Of a DNA stretch of 64,000 nt, positions 55,222-63,588 are shown piece after piece; positions within the stretch are counted from its first letter, which is position 1; every line of letters starts with the position of its first letter. The translations under genes were made by a program, and so were the position numbers. Origin of the DNA: Ideonella alba (lineage in GTDB: Bacteria; Pseudomonadota; Gammaproteobacteria; Burkholderiales; Burkholderiaceae_C); assembly GCF_018069875.1 (NCBI RefSeq), contig NZ_JAGQDF010000001.1, positions 310,001-374,000 of the forward strand, in the 5' to 3' direction. Under the pieces are notes generated by a model. The model had not been told where the DNA came from, ran no database searches, and was given only the letters and a program-made list of their open reading frames with translations.

Positions 55222-56035
55222 CGATCTGGAACACCGGCTGGCGCTGCCAGTGGCGCAGCCGCTCGGTCAGCGCCTGGCGGGCCTGGGCCAGGCGGTCGGC
55301 GTGGCGCTGGCGCAGCGCCGGCCGCACCCACACCAGGTGGGCGCCGTGGCCTTCGGCATCCTGGAGCCAGGCCAGGCCGTCGCGCGCCGGCAGCTCGAAG
55401 TCGCGGCGCTGCCACAGCACCACCGGCACCACGTCATGGGGTGCGAGCGCGTCCATCACCGCGTGCAAGGCATCGGGTGGCCAGTGGAAGTCGGAGGCCA
55501 GGAAGACCAGGCAGCGCTGGCGCGGCAGCTCGGCCACCGCGGCCAGCAGGCCGTCGATGCCAGCGGCGCGCGGGCCGCTGCGCTGGTGGGATTGCAGCGC
55601 CTGTGCCAGCACCGGGCCGCTGCCGCGCTGGCGCGTGGGCGGCCAGGGCCCCAGGCGGTGCAGCACGCGGTCGGCGCCCAGGCAACCGAAGGCATCGCCC
55701 AGGCGCTGGGCCGACCAGGCCAGGCTGTCGGCCAGCGCGGCCAGCGCCTGCACCCGTGGCGGCGGCGTGTCGTCGTCCATCGAGGCCGACAGGTCGGCCA
55801 GCAGCACCACCGTGACGGCGCGCCGCTCGGCCAGCGTGCGCACCCACCACTGGCCCAGCGGGTCGCGCAGGCTGGCGTGGATGTCCAGGCGGCGCGGATC
55901 GCCGCCATCGACCAGGCGGCGGTGGCCGCGAAAGGCCAGGCCGGCATCGCCCTGGCGGCTGCGGTGGGCGCCGGGGCGGTGACCGCCGGCGTCCCAGCGC
56001 AGGCGGTAGGGGATCTCGCGCGGCCCGTCCGTCAT
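55178..56035 (-). CDS. mxaS: MxaS-like DUF58 / vWA protein
   Basis: 285 residues from the ATG at 56035, which overlaps the MxaR stop (TGATG). DUF58 signature VDGGDPRRLDIHASLRDPLGQWWVRTLAER and vWA MIDAS DLSASMDD (VVLLADLSASM). Cytosolic partner of the MoxR ATPase. Together with MxaR, A, C, K and L it gives a complete mxaRSACKL block. Confidence 0.85.
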   Translation of the reverse strand: MTDGPREIPYRLRWDAGGHRPGAHRSRQGDAGLAFRGHRRLVDGGDPRRLDIHASLRDPLGQWWVRTLAERRAVTVVLLADLSASMDDDTPPPRVQALAALADSLAWSAQRLGDAFGCLGADRVLHRLGPWPPTRQRGSGPVLAQALQSHQRSGPRAAGIDGLLAAVAELPRQRCLVFLASDFHWPPDALHAVMDALAPHDVVPVVLWQRRDFELPARDGLAWLQDAEGHGAHLVWVRPALRQRHADRLAQARQALTERLRHWQRQPVFQIDGFDPDAFAVHFQA

Positions 56036-57057
56036 CAGGGGGCCCCGACGCGCGCCAGCAGCTGCTCGATCAGGGGCGGCAGCAGCGCCTCGCGGCGCAA
56101 CTCGTAGGCTGGCTGCAGGCACAGGCGGTGGGCGATGCAGGGGCCGAAGACCGCGCGCACGTCGACCGGGCGCAGGTGGTCGCGGCCGTCGAGCCAGGCG
56201 TTGACGCGCGCGGCGCGCAGTAGCAGGCTCATGCCGCGCGGGCTGGCGCCGGCCAGCACCAGGGCCGCGCTGTCCACGCCGGGCAGCTCCACCCCCACGC
56301 GCTGGGGGGCGGCGGTGGCCTCCCACAGCCGCAGCGCGTAGTCCTGCAGCGCCTCGGAGGCGTGCACGGCGCGCTGGATCGCCTGAGACAGCACTGGCAG
56401 CGCGGCGATCGGCGCGATGCCTTCGGGCACCTCGGCAACCAGGCTGTCGGTGTCGTGAAAGCGCGGGTCGAAGGCCAGGGCGCGCCGCAGCGCCAGGTCG
56501 GTGGGCGCGTCTACCGCGATCTCCATCATGAAGCGGTCGCGCGCGGCGCTGGCGATCTCGAAGGTCTCCTCGCGCTCCAACCGGTTGCGGTCGGCGAAGA
56601 CCTGCAGCAGCGGCAGCTGCACCTCGCGGTTGAAGGCCTGCACGCTGCGCTCGGCCATGGCGCGCAGCAGCAGCGCATGCACCTGCGGGCGGGCGCGGTT
56701 GATCTCGTTGAAGAAGAAGATCGCCAGCGAGGTGCCCTCGCGGGTCAGCGGGCCGGGCTCGATGGCCGGCCGGCCGGATTCGTCGACATAGGCGTGGTAC
56801 AGCAGGTCATTGGGCATCAGGTCGACGCTGCCCTCGATGCGCGCGAAGCCGCCGCCCAGGCCGCGCGCCACCGCGCGCAGCAAGGTGGTCTTGCCCACGC
56901 CCACATCGCCCTGCAGCAGCACATGGCCGCGGGCGAAGACCGCGGTCACCAGCTGGCGCACTGCGGTGGCCTGGCCCACCACGACCGCGTTGACCTGGTC
57001 TTCCAGTTGGCGGGCGCGAGCCCGGCCGTCGGCAAGTGCGCCGTCCTCGTTGGCCAT
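56035..57057 (-). CDS. mxaR: MoxR-family AAA+ ATPase MxaR
   Basis: 340 residues from the ATG at 57057 (MANEDGALADGR); the longer frame to 57153 lacks family features. Walker A GDVGVGKTTLL (about 51-61), Walker B region LAIFFFNEINRARP with Asn before the catalytic Glu, sensor-1 VFADRNRLE, arginine-finger helix and a C-terminal lid. MoxR ATPases work with vWA proteins as chaperones, here MxaS/C/L. The Asn-Glu form seems usual for the MxaR branch, from memory. First gene of the block. Confidence 0.88.
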   Translation of the reverse strand: MANEDGALADGRARARQLEDQVNAVVVGQATAVRQLVTAVFARGHVLLQGDVGVGKTTLLRAVARGLGGGFARIEGSVDLMPNDLLYHAYVDESGRPAIEPGPLTREGTSLAIFFFNEINRARPQVHALLLRAMAERSVQAFNREVQLPLLQVFADRNRLEREETFEIASAARDRFMMEIAVDAPTDLALRRALAFDPRFHDTDSLVAEVPEGIAPIAALPVLSQAIQRAVHASEALQDYALRLWEATAAPQRVGVELPGVDSAALVLAGASPRGMSLLLRAARVNAWLDGRDHLRPVDVRAVFGPCIAHRLCLQPAYELRREALLPPLIEQLLARVGAP

Positions 57058-57210
57058 GGGGTCCTTCGTCTGCTGGCGATGGCGCAGGGGTTGCAAGTCA
57101 TGCGCCATGCCGGTGCGCTGCGGAAACGGCCGCCCGCCGGCACAGTGTGTCACCGCGACGGGGCAACCCGGCGCCGAGGCCGGCTCAGGGTTTGCCTGGG
57201 GCCCCTCTCA

Positions 57211-57265
57211 AGGCAACGCCGGGCCGCCCCAAGTGTCCTGGTTTCCCGCGGGGGCGGGCTGGGCG
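57211..57265. repeat. Partial copy of the dispersed intergenic repeat
   Basis: CAACGCCGGGCCGCCCCAAG in the gap between the mxaR start and the PNPOx-fold gene shares its core with the repeats near flgC and flgF. The right part differs. No gene is supported in the 235 bp of this gap. Confidence 0.35.
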
Positions 57266-57292
57266 CAGCCCGGCCCTGGGGGGCTCAGCGGG

Positions 57293-57841
57293 TCAAGGCG
57301 CCAGCCAGCTGGCCGTGCCGGGCCCGGGGCCGAAGCGCGCGCGGCGCTGGCCGTTGGTGTTCAGGTCGAGCCAGTCGATCGTCTGCACGCGGGCGCAGAT
57401 GACCCCGAAGTGCTCGCGGTCGCCGCGCTCAGCGGACGGGCGCTCCAGCGGGCTGCCCGGCGGCACCGGGCTGAGGTAGTCGAACACGGCGGGCGTCATC
57501 TTCAACCGGGTCCAGTGCGACAGCACGGCCAGGCCGCTGTCAAGCACCTCCAGGTGCACACCCAGGCGCAGCTGCCAGCCCAGCTCGGCCGACCACATCA
57601 CCGGCACGCCCTGGGGCTGGCGGGCGATCTGCGCCACCTTGGGAGAACGGGTGTCGGTGAAGAAGCACAGCTCGCGCTCGGCCGGATCGACCTGGCGCAG
57701 CACCACGCTGCGCGCATCGGGCAGGCCCTCCGGCGTGACCGTGGCCAGGGTGCACAGGCGCCAGGGGTGGCCGCGCTGCGGTGCGCGGACCAGCTCCTGC
57801 CACAGGCGCTCCTCGATCGAGTGCAGCGTGTCGTCTCCCAT
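57293..57841 (-). CDS. FMN-binding PNPOx-family protein
   Basis: 182 residues. Split-barrel flavin-binding fold: [49 protein letters not shown], the standard pyridoxamine-5-phosphate-oxidase N-terminal region with FMN-contact residues. The C-terminus lacks the classical PdxH dimer tail (ends [15 protein letters not shown]), so it is more likely a general PNPOx-fold flavoprotein than PdxH. It is divergent from plsY. Confidence 0.85.
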   Translation of the reverse strand: MGDDTLHSIEERLWQELVRAPQRGHPWRLCTLATVTPEGLPDARSVVLRQVDPAERELCFFTDTRSPKVAQIARQPQGVPVMWSAELGWQLRLGVHLEVLDSGLAVLSHWTRLKMTPAVFDYLSPVPPGSPLERPSAERGDREHFGVICARVQTIDWLDLNTNGQRRARFGPGPGTASWLAP

Positions 57842-58148
57842 CCCGCGATCTTGCCTGCAGCCGGGTGGCCAGCCCAGCGGGCATCCCCGCAGCCGTCTTG
57901 ACCGCGATCAGACTGTCAACGTTTGCAGGCGCCCAGATGTGTCAATGTGTGTGGTCATGCGGCTGGAGCGCCTGCTCCGAGGCGGGCCGGTGGCAGGTGC
58001 GACCGGCCCGGATGGACCCGCTGCGGGCGTCCAGCGCCAGTCACCACCACCCGGCCGGGCGGGCACGTCGGGTCAAGCCACGGGCAGGGTGCCTGGTCGG
58101 GGGGCTTACACTCCACGCCCGGTTCATCCGGCCCCGCGCCCCCTGCCC
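57842..58148. other. Divergent gap before plsY, no gene supported
   Basis: 307 bp between the PNPOx gene (minus) and plsY (plus). It contains two inverted repeats: GGAGC-gcct-GCTCC (57965-57978) and GGGCCGGT / ACCGGCCC (57984-57991 with 58002-58009). TACACT at 58107-58112 could be a -10 for plsY, but no good -35 is visible. Nothing else stands out. Confidence 0.5.
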
Positions 58149-58841
58149 ATGTCCTTGTTGTCCACCCTGGCGGCCACGCTCGTGGCCTACCTGATCGGCT
58201 CGCTGTCGTTCGCGGTCATCGTCAGCCGCACGATGGGCCTGGCTGACCCGCGCAGCTACGGCTCGGGCAATCCCGGCGCCACCAATGTGCTGCGTTCGGG
58301 CAGCAAAAAGGCGGCGATCCTGACGCTGCTGCTGGATGCGCTCAAGGGGGTGGTGCCGGTGCTGCTGGCGCAGTGGCTGGCGCCGCGCTTCGGCTGGGGC
58401 GAGGGCACGCTGGGCCTGGTCGGCCTGGCCGCCTTCCTGGGCCACCTGTGGCCGGTGTTCTTCCGCTTCCAGGGCGGCAAGGGCGTGGCCACCGCGGTGG
58501 GGGTGCTGCTGGCTCTGGTGCCGGTGACCGGCCTGGCCTGCATGGGGCTGTGGCTGGCGGTGGCCTACTTCACGCGCTATTCCTCGCTGGCCTCCATCCT
58601 GGCTGCCGTGGCCGCGCCGGTGATCCAGCTGCTGGCCTTCGGCGTGTCGCCGATGGTCGGGGCGATTGCCGTGATGAGCGCGCTGCTGGTGTGGCGCCAC
58701 GCCGCCAACATCCGCAAGCTGCTGGCGGGCACCGAATCGAAGATCGGCCAGAAGGCCGCTGCCGCCGCTGCGCCGGCGCACGAACCCCATCCCTCCCATC
58801 ACACGCGCCACACGCGCAAGACTTCCCAAGGAAAGCACTGA
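58149..58841 (+). CDS. plsY: Glycerol-3-phosphate acyltransferase PlsY
   Basis: 230 residues from the ATG at 58149. Inner-membrane enzyme that acylates glycerol-3-phosphate with acyl-phosphate, the first step of phospholipid synthesis. Five TM helices and the three conserved motifs: [34 protein letters not shown] and the [19 protein letters not shown] stretch. The C-terminus has a His/Thr/Lys-rich tail ([16 protein letters not shown]) longer than usual. The RidA-family gene follows after 2 bp. Confidence 0.95.
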   Translation: MSLLSTLAATLVAYLIGSLSFAVIVSRTMGLADPRSYGSGNPGATNVLRSGSKKAAILTLLLDALKGVVPVLLAQWLAPRFGWGEGTLGLVGLAAFLGHLWPVFFRFQGGKGVATAVGVLLALVPVTGLACMGLWLAVAYFTRYSSLASILAAVAAPVIQLLAFGVSPMVGAIAVMSALLVWRHAANIRKLLAGTESKIGQKAAAAAAPAHEPHPSHHTRHTRKTSQGKH

Positions 58842-58843
58842 TC

Positions 58844-59188
58844 ATGATCCAGCGATTCGACGTCGGCCCCCGCATGTCCGAGATGGCCGTCCACAACGGC
58901 ACCGTGTACCTCGCCGGCCAGGTGGCCGCCGATGGCAGCCAGGACATCCAGGGCCAGACGCGCCAGGTGCTGGACGCGATCGACGCCCTGCTGGCCCGTG
59001 CCGGCAGCGACAAGACCAAGATCCTGCGCGCGCAGATCTTCCTGGCCGACCTGGCCGATTTCGCGGCGATGAACAGCGTCTGGGAAGCCTGGGTCGTGGC
59101 CGGCCACACGCCGCCGCGCGCCACCGTGCAGGCGGCGCTGGCCAAGCCCGAGTGGAAGATCGAGATCGTCGTCACCGCCGCGGTCTGA
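58844..59188 (+). CDS. RidA/YjgF-family protein
   Basis: 114 residues from the ATG at 58844. RidA deaminates reactive enamine and imine intermediates made by PLP enzymes. Family motifs: TVYLAGQVAADGSQDIQGQTRQVLDAIDALLARAGSDKTKILRAQIFLADLADFAAMNSVWEAWV and the conserved Arg in PPRATVQAALAKPEWKIEI. Located directly after plsY, so it is probably co-expressed. Length is normal. Confidence 0.92.
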   Translation: MIQRFDVGPRMSEMAVHNGTVYLAGQVAADGSQDIQGQTRQVLDAIDALLARAGSDKTKILRAQIFLADLADFAAMNSVWEAWVVAGHTPPRATVQAALAKPEWKIEIVVTAAV

Positions 59189-59251
59189 CGTGCCTGCGGG
59201 CTTGCCACGCCGGTCCTGGCTCGAGGCGCGCGCGCTCCCGGGCAGCGCGTC

Positions 59252-59605
59252 GTGGCGGTGAGCCGTCGAGACCAGCTCGCCCTGGGCCTGATCGCCGGGC
59301 TGGCCCTGGTCGGCTGGCCGGCCTTCCAGGCCTGGCGTGACGGCCAGGTGGGTGAGGAGATCGCCCGGCTGGCGAAGCCGGGCGACATCCTGATGGTCTC
59401 CAGCGAGACCTGCCTTTTCTGCACCGCCGCGCGGCGCTGGATGACGGCGCAACAGGTGCCCTTCGACGAGTGCCTGGTCGAGCGTGACGGCGCCTGCATG
59501 GCCCGCTTCCAGGCCCAGGGCGCGCCGGGCACCCCGCTGCTGTTCGTACGTGGCCAGCCGCAGCTGGGTTTCAGCCCCGAGCGGGTGCGCGACGCGCTGC
59601 GCTGA
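59252..59605 (+). CDS. Membrane-anchored thioredoxin/glutaredoxin-fold protein
   Basis: 117 residues from a GTG at 59252; a GTG at 59258 is also possible. Residues 8-27 form a TM helix (LALGLIAGLALVGWPAFQAW). Then a small redox domain with CLFC (SSETCLFCTAARRWM), and GTPLLFVRGQ containing the conserved cis-Pro. Probably reduces or reads thiols in the periplasm. No partner is apparent; the neighbours are unrelated. Confidence 0.75.
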   Translation: MAVSRRDQLALGLIAGLALVGWPAFQAWRDGQVGEEIARLAKPGDILMVSSETCLFCTAARRWMTAQQVPFDECLVERDGACMARFQAQGAPGTPLLFVRGQPQLGFSPERVRDALR

Positions 59606-60307
59606 TCAGCCGGCGTGCACCCGGCCGTGCCGGCTGCCCAGGATCAGCACGAAGGCGCCGCCCCAGAACACCAGGGCGAAAGCCAGCCCCGGCAGGCCCG
59701 GCTCCTGCAGGAACCAGAAGCCGGCCATCGGCGCCGTGATGCCGATCCACAGGCCGGCGAAGCCCCAGACGCCGCGCTGGCGTGTCCAGTCGTCACCGCG
59801 CCAGGCTGGTCCCAATGCCCGGTAGGCCATCCCGGCCAGCGACAGCAGCACCAGGGCGATCACGCCGCGCCAGAGCAGCGGCTTGATCCGGAGCTGGCGG
59901 TCCAGCACCGCGCGGTGAGGCGCCCGCGGATCGGCCCAGCCCGGCAGCGTGAAACCGTCCTGTTGCGCGCGCTGCAGGCGTTGCGTCCAGTCGGCATGCC
60001 AGTGGTCAAAGCCATCGTAGGCCAGTGGTGCCACGCCGATGCGATCGGCCACGTAGGAGCGCCCATCGACGCTGTAGCGGTAGGTGGCCAGCGGCAGTGG
60101 CGGGTCGTCCGGGTCCGGCATCGCCTGCTCGATCACCGTGACCTCCACCGGGATCCAGTGGCGGGTCTGCCAGGCCGTCCACAGCGTGCTCACCACGGGC
60201 CTCAGGCCCAAGGCCACGCCGACCACGCACATCGCCAGGGCCCAGGCAGCGAACAGGGCCGCGGTGAACACGCGACGCTCCGGGGTGTCCGGCGCCAGGG
60301 GCTGCAT
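59606..60307 (-). CDS. DUF3592-type membrane protein
   Basis: 233 residues. TM near 15-35 (VFTAALFAAWALAMCVVGVALGL) and several in the C-terminal third. The middle holds VEVTVIEQAMPDPDDPPLPLATYRYSVDGRSYVADRI, the DUF3592 pattern. Function unknown. Convergent with the thioredoxin-fold gene, sharing no bases, with stops adjacent. Confidence 0.7.
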   Translation of the reverse strand: MQPLAPDTPERRVFTAALFAAWALAMCVVGVALGLRPVVSTLWTAWQTRHWIPVEVTVIEQAMPDPDDPPLPLATYRYSVDGRSYVADRIGVAPLAYDGFDHWHADWTQRLQRAQQDGFTLPGWADPRAPHRAVLDRQLRIKPLLWRGVIALVLLSLAGMAYRALGPAWRGDDWTRQRGVWGFAGLWIGITAPMAGFWFLQEPGLPGLAFALVFWGGAFVLILGSRHGRVHAG

Positions 60308-60316
60308 CCCGCCCGT

Positions 60317-60940
60317 CTACAGCCCCAGCAGCGCCGGGTCACCCCGCCCGCGGCGCAGCAGCTCGGGCTCGTCGCCGGTCAGGTCGACGATGGTGGTGGA
60401 CTCGAAGGGGCAGGCGCCTGCATCCACCACCGCCTGCAACTGCTTCTCGAAGCGGTCGCGGATCTCGTGCGGATCGTTCAGCGCTTCGGTCTCGCCGGGT
60501 GGAATCAGCGTGGTGGCCAGCAGCGGCTGGCCCAGCTCCTCCAGCAGCGCCTGCAGCACGCGGTGCTCGGGCACGCGCAGGCCGATGGTGCGGCGCGAGG
60601 GGTGCGACAGCCGCCGCGGCACCTCCTTGGTGGCTTCCAGGATGAAGGTGAACGGCCCCGGCGTGCCCAGCTTGAGCAGGCGGAACTGGCGGTTGTCGAC
60701 GCGCGCGTAACTGGCCAGCTCCGACAGGTCGCGGCACAGCAGCGTCAGGTGGTGCTTGTCGTCGACCTGGCGGATCTTGCGCAGGCGCTCGGCAGCGGTC
60801 TTGTCGTCCAGGTGGCAGACCAGCGCGTAGCTGGAGTCGGTGGGCACCGCGGCCACGCCGCCGGCATGCAGGATCTGCGCCGCCTGCTTGAGCAGGCGGA
60901 CCTGGGGGTTGTCGGGATGAACCTCGAAATACTGGGCCAT
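60317..60940 (-). CDS. YciO/Sua5-family protein
   Basis: 207 residues. YrdC/Sua5 domain that binds ATP and double-stranded RNA: VHPDNPQVRLLKQAAQILHAGGVAAVPTDSSYALVCHLDDKTA, the KxR-like RLRKIRQVDDKHHLTLLC, and GRGDPALLGL at the C-terminus. This length and the FEVHPDN start indicate the YciO branch rather than TsaC. It may make threonylcarbamoyl-AMP, but the YciO role is less certain. Confidence 0.88.
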   Translation of the reverse strand: MAQYFEVHPDNPQVRLLKQAAQILHAGGVAAVPTDSSYALVCHLDDKTAAERLRKIRQVDDKHHLTLLCRDLSELASYARVDNRQFRLLKLGTPGPFTFILEATKEVPRRLSHPSRRTIGLRVPEHRVLQALLEELGQPLLATTLIPPGETEALNDPHEIRDRFEKQLQAVVDAGACPFESTTIVDLTGDEPELLRRGRGDPALLGL

Positions 60941-60973
60941 GGTGGCCCGATTGTCGCGCCTGCCGCGGGTGGG

Positions 60974-61129
60974 TCAGGTCATGTGCTGGGCGTGCAGCGC
61001 CGGGGGCTCGCCGGGATGTCGCTCGAGCGCCACCGGCAGGCTGATGAAGGCGGTGAAAACCACCGGCACCAGGGCCAGGGCGACAGTTCCCAGCCAGCGC
61101 TGGATGAAGAGGCGAAGTTCGGGGTGCAT
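60974..61129 (-). CDS. Small single-pass membrane protein
   Basis: 51 residues from the ATG at 61129, preceded by AAGGAG at a 7-base spacing, a strong ribosome site that supports translation. Hydrophobic core WLGTVALALVPVVFTAFISLPVAL spans one membrane helix, and the C-terminus is His-rich (HPGEPPALHAQHMT). Function unknown. Lies upstream of the YciO gene on the same strand with 33 bp between. Confidence 0.6.
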   Translation of the reverse strand: MHPELRLFIQRWLGTVALALVPVVFTAFISLPVALERHPGEPPALHAQHMT

Positions 61130-61231
61130 GGTCAGGCTCCTTGCGGGCACCGTGCCCGTGAACGCCATGGTGCGGCGCCGGCATGAAGGCTGGCTGAGCA
61201 GCGGCTGAAGACCGGCTGAAGGCGCCAGGGG

Positions 61232-62119
61232 TCAGGCCAGTTCGGCGGCCGGGCGCAGGTGCTGCAGCCGGTCGGCCCAGCGGGTCCAGACCGCGGTGCA
61301 GCGGGCAGGCAGGTCGGGCAGCTCGCCCGGCGCCACCCGGCTTTCGCCCGGGGCATGGAAGTCCGACCCGCGCGAGGCCAGCAGGCCGAATTCCTCCGCG
61401 GTGGCGGCGTAGCGGGTGGCCTCGTCGGGAAAGTGCGCGCCGCAGGTGACTTCGACACCCACGCCGCCGTGGCCGACGAACTCATGGAACAGCGCCCACT
61501 CCTCGGTGGGCGAGAAGCGGTAGCGCGCCGGATGCGCCAGCACCGGCAGGCCGCCGGCATCGCGGATCCATTGCATCGCTTCGCCCAGCGCCGCCCAGTG
61601 GTGCGGCACGAAGCCGGGCAGGCCTTCCTTCAGGTATCGCTGGAAAACCTCGTGGACGCTGGCGCAGTGGCCGTGCTCCACCAGGAAGCGGGCGAAATGG
61701 GTGCGCGAGACCAGATCCGGGTTGCCGGCATAGCGCCGGGCGCCCTCGTAGGCGCCGTGAATGCCCACGCGGGCCAGGCTCTCGCCCATCTCGCGGGCCC
61801 GCTGTTCGCGGCCGGCGCGCAGCCGCGCCAGGCCCGCATTCAGCCCCGGGTGGTCGGGGTCCACGTCCAGGCCCAGCACATGGACGGTTTCGCCCAGGAA
61901 GCTGATCGAGACCTCGACACCGCAGACATAGGCCAGGCCCAGCGCCTCGGCGGCCGCCCGGGCGGCATGCTGGCCGGCCAGCTCGTCGTGGTCGGTGAGC
62001 GACCACAGCTGCACGCCACCGGCATGGGCCAGGCGGGCCAGTTCATCGGGGGGCAGGCTGCCGTCGGAATGCACCGAGTGGCAGTGCAGATCGGCGTTCA
62101 GCAGGTGCACAGCCGCCAT
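61232..62119 (-). CDS. PHP-domain phosphoesterase (3',5'-nucleoside bisphosphate phosphatase type)
   Basis: 295 residues from the ATG at 62119 (MAAVHLLNADLHCHS). Metal ligands: DLHCHSVHSDG, SLTDHDELAG, CGVEVSISFLG, AHPARYRF, VEVTCGAHF and GSDFHAPGE. PHP enzymes of this subfamily dephosphorylate pAp or trim the 5' ends of RNAs (RnaM/YciV). Divergent from the glutamine-synthetase-family gene. Confidence 0.88.
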   Translation of the reverse strand: MAAVHLLNADLHCHSVHSDGSLPPDELARLAHAGGVQLWSLTDHDELAGQHAARAAAEALGLAYVCGVEVSISFLGETVHVLGLDVDPDHPGLNAGLARLRAGREQRAREMGESLARVGIHGAYEGARRYAGNPDLVSRTHFARFLVEHGHCASVHEVFQRYLKEGLPGFVPHHWAALGEAMQWIRDAGGLPVLAHPARYRFSPTEEWALFHEFVGHGGVGVEVTCGAHFPDEATRYAATAEEFGLLASRGSDFHAPGESRVAPGELPDLPARCTAVWTRWADRLQHLRPAAELA

Positions 62120-62223
62120 TCTAGGAACCCGGCCGTGCCGACAAGCGGCCGGGGACATCGGCCTTCCCGGCGCTGTTCCGGCGACCGCCTATCATCCGGG
62201 CCCCCGCCACCCCGGCCCGACCG

Positions 62224-63588
62224 ATGTCTCCGATCCTGCCCCTGCCACTGCCCGACGCCGACACCCTGCGCGATGCGCTGGATGTCTACCCCGACACCCG
62301 ACGCGTGGAATGCGCCACCGGCGACTTCAGCTCGGTGGCGCGCGGCAAGCATGTGGCGCGCGCTGATTTCGAGGGCCAGGTGGGCTGCAAGCTGCCTTCG
62401 GTGGTGCTGGGCCTGACGCTCACCGGCGGCGAGCCAGCCGACGTCATCGGCCCGGTGCTGCCGGCCAGCTATGCCGATGTGCACCTGGTGCCTGACCTGT
62501 CGACGCTGGCGCCGCGCCCCGGCCGGCCGGGCGAGCTGTGCGTGGTGTGCGAGCCCAGCGGCGCGCTGCGCCCGGACCTGGATGCCTCGGCGCTGTCACC
62601 ACGCGCAGCGCTGCGTGCGGCGCTGGTGCGGCTGAAGGCGGCGGGCCTGCGCGCCACCGTGGCGCCCGAGCTGGAGTTCTTCCTGCTGGAGCGCGGCGCC
62701 GCGGGTGAGCTGCTGGCCGCCCGCGCCCATCCCGATGCGCCGGCCCGCGAGCGCGCCTGCGAGGCCTATTCGCTGGAACGCGCCGGCCACTTCGATGGCT
62801 TCTTCGACGCGCTCTACGAGGCCTGCGCCACGCAGCGCATCCCGGTCAGCGGCCATGCGCACGAGTCGGCGCTGTCGCAGTACGAGGTCAATTTCCTGCC
62901 CGGCGAGCCGCTGGCCCAGGCCGATGCGGTGTGGCGATTCAAGCGCCTGGCGCGCGAGCTGGCCGCGCGGCGCGGCTTCCTGGCCAGCTTCGCGGCCAAG
63001 CCCTTCCTGGACCAGCCAGGCACCGGCATGCACTGGCACCTGAGCCTGCAGCACACCGACGGCCGCGCCTGGCCGCACGCCTTCAGCCCGCCGGGCGGCG
63101 AGCCGGTGCTGCCGCACTTCATCGCCGGCCTGCAGGCCGGGGCTGCAGCCGCCATGGCCTTCTGCGCCCCCTTCGACATGTCCTATGACCGCATCCGCCT
63201 GAGCGACGCGGCCCCCTCGCACGCCAGCTGGGGCGAGGACAGCCGCTCACTGGCCTTCCGCATCCCGGCCTCCAGCCCGGCGGCCCGCCGCGTCGAGAAC
63301 CGCCTGCCCGGCGGCGATGCCAACCCCTACCTGATCCTGGCCTCGATGATCGGCCTGGGCCTGGACGGCCTGCAGGCCGCTCGCCTGCCGGGCGAGGGCC
63401 AGGCGCTGCCGACATCGCTGTCCGCGGCACTGGACGCGCTGCAATCCAGCAGCCCGCTGCGGGCGCAGCTGGGCGCGCCGCTGGTGGACGCGTATGTCGG
63501 CATCAAGCGCCACGAAAGTGCCGAACGCCAGCGCCACGCGGATCCTCGGCAGCAATGGGACCTATGGCATCTGGTGGAATTGGCTTAA
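62224..63588 (+). CDS. Glutamine-synthetase-family ligase
   Basis: 454 residues. GS fold: VAPELEFFLLE (metal Glu), HAHESALSQYEVNFLPGEPLAQAD, MHWHLSLQH (His of the metal site) and the ATP-binding FRIPASSPAARRVENRLPGGDANPYLILASMIGLG. Length and N-terminus resemble gamma-glutamyl-polyamine or -ethanolamide synthetases (PuuA/GlnA3 types) rather than the ammonia-fixing GlnA. Exact amine unknown. Confidence 0.85.
   Translation: MSPILPLPLPDADTLRDALDVYPDTRRVECATGDFSSVARGKHVARADFEGQVGCKLPSVVLGLTLTGGEPADVIGPVLPASYADVHLVPDLSTLAPRPGRPGELCVVCEPSGALRPDLDASALSPRAALRAALVRLKAAGLRATVAPELEFFLLERGAAGELLAARAHPDAPARERACEAYSLERAGHFDGFFDALYEACATQRIPVSGHAHESALSQYEVNFLPGEPLAQADAVWRFKRLARELAARRGFLASFAAKPFLDQPGTGMHWHLSLQHTDGRAWPHAFSPPGGEPVLPHFIAGLQAGAAAAMAFCAPFDMSYDRIRLSDAAPSHASWGEDSRSLAFRIPASSPAARRVENRLPGGDANPYLILASMIGLGLDGLQAARLPGEGQALPTSLSAALDALQSSSPLRAQLGAPLVDAYVGIKRHESAERQRHADPRQQWDLWHLVELA

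Noticed and set aside
57293-57841. Assignment as PdxH
   Set aside because: The C-terminal PdxH dimerisation segment is missing; only the fold is supported.
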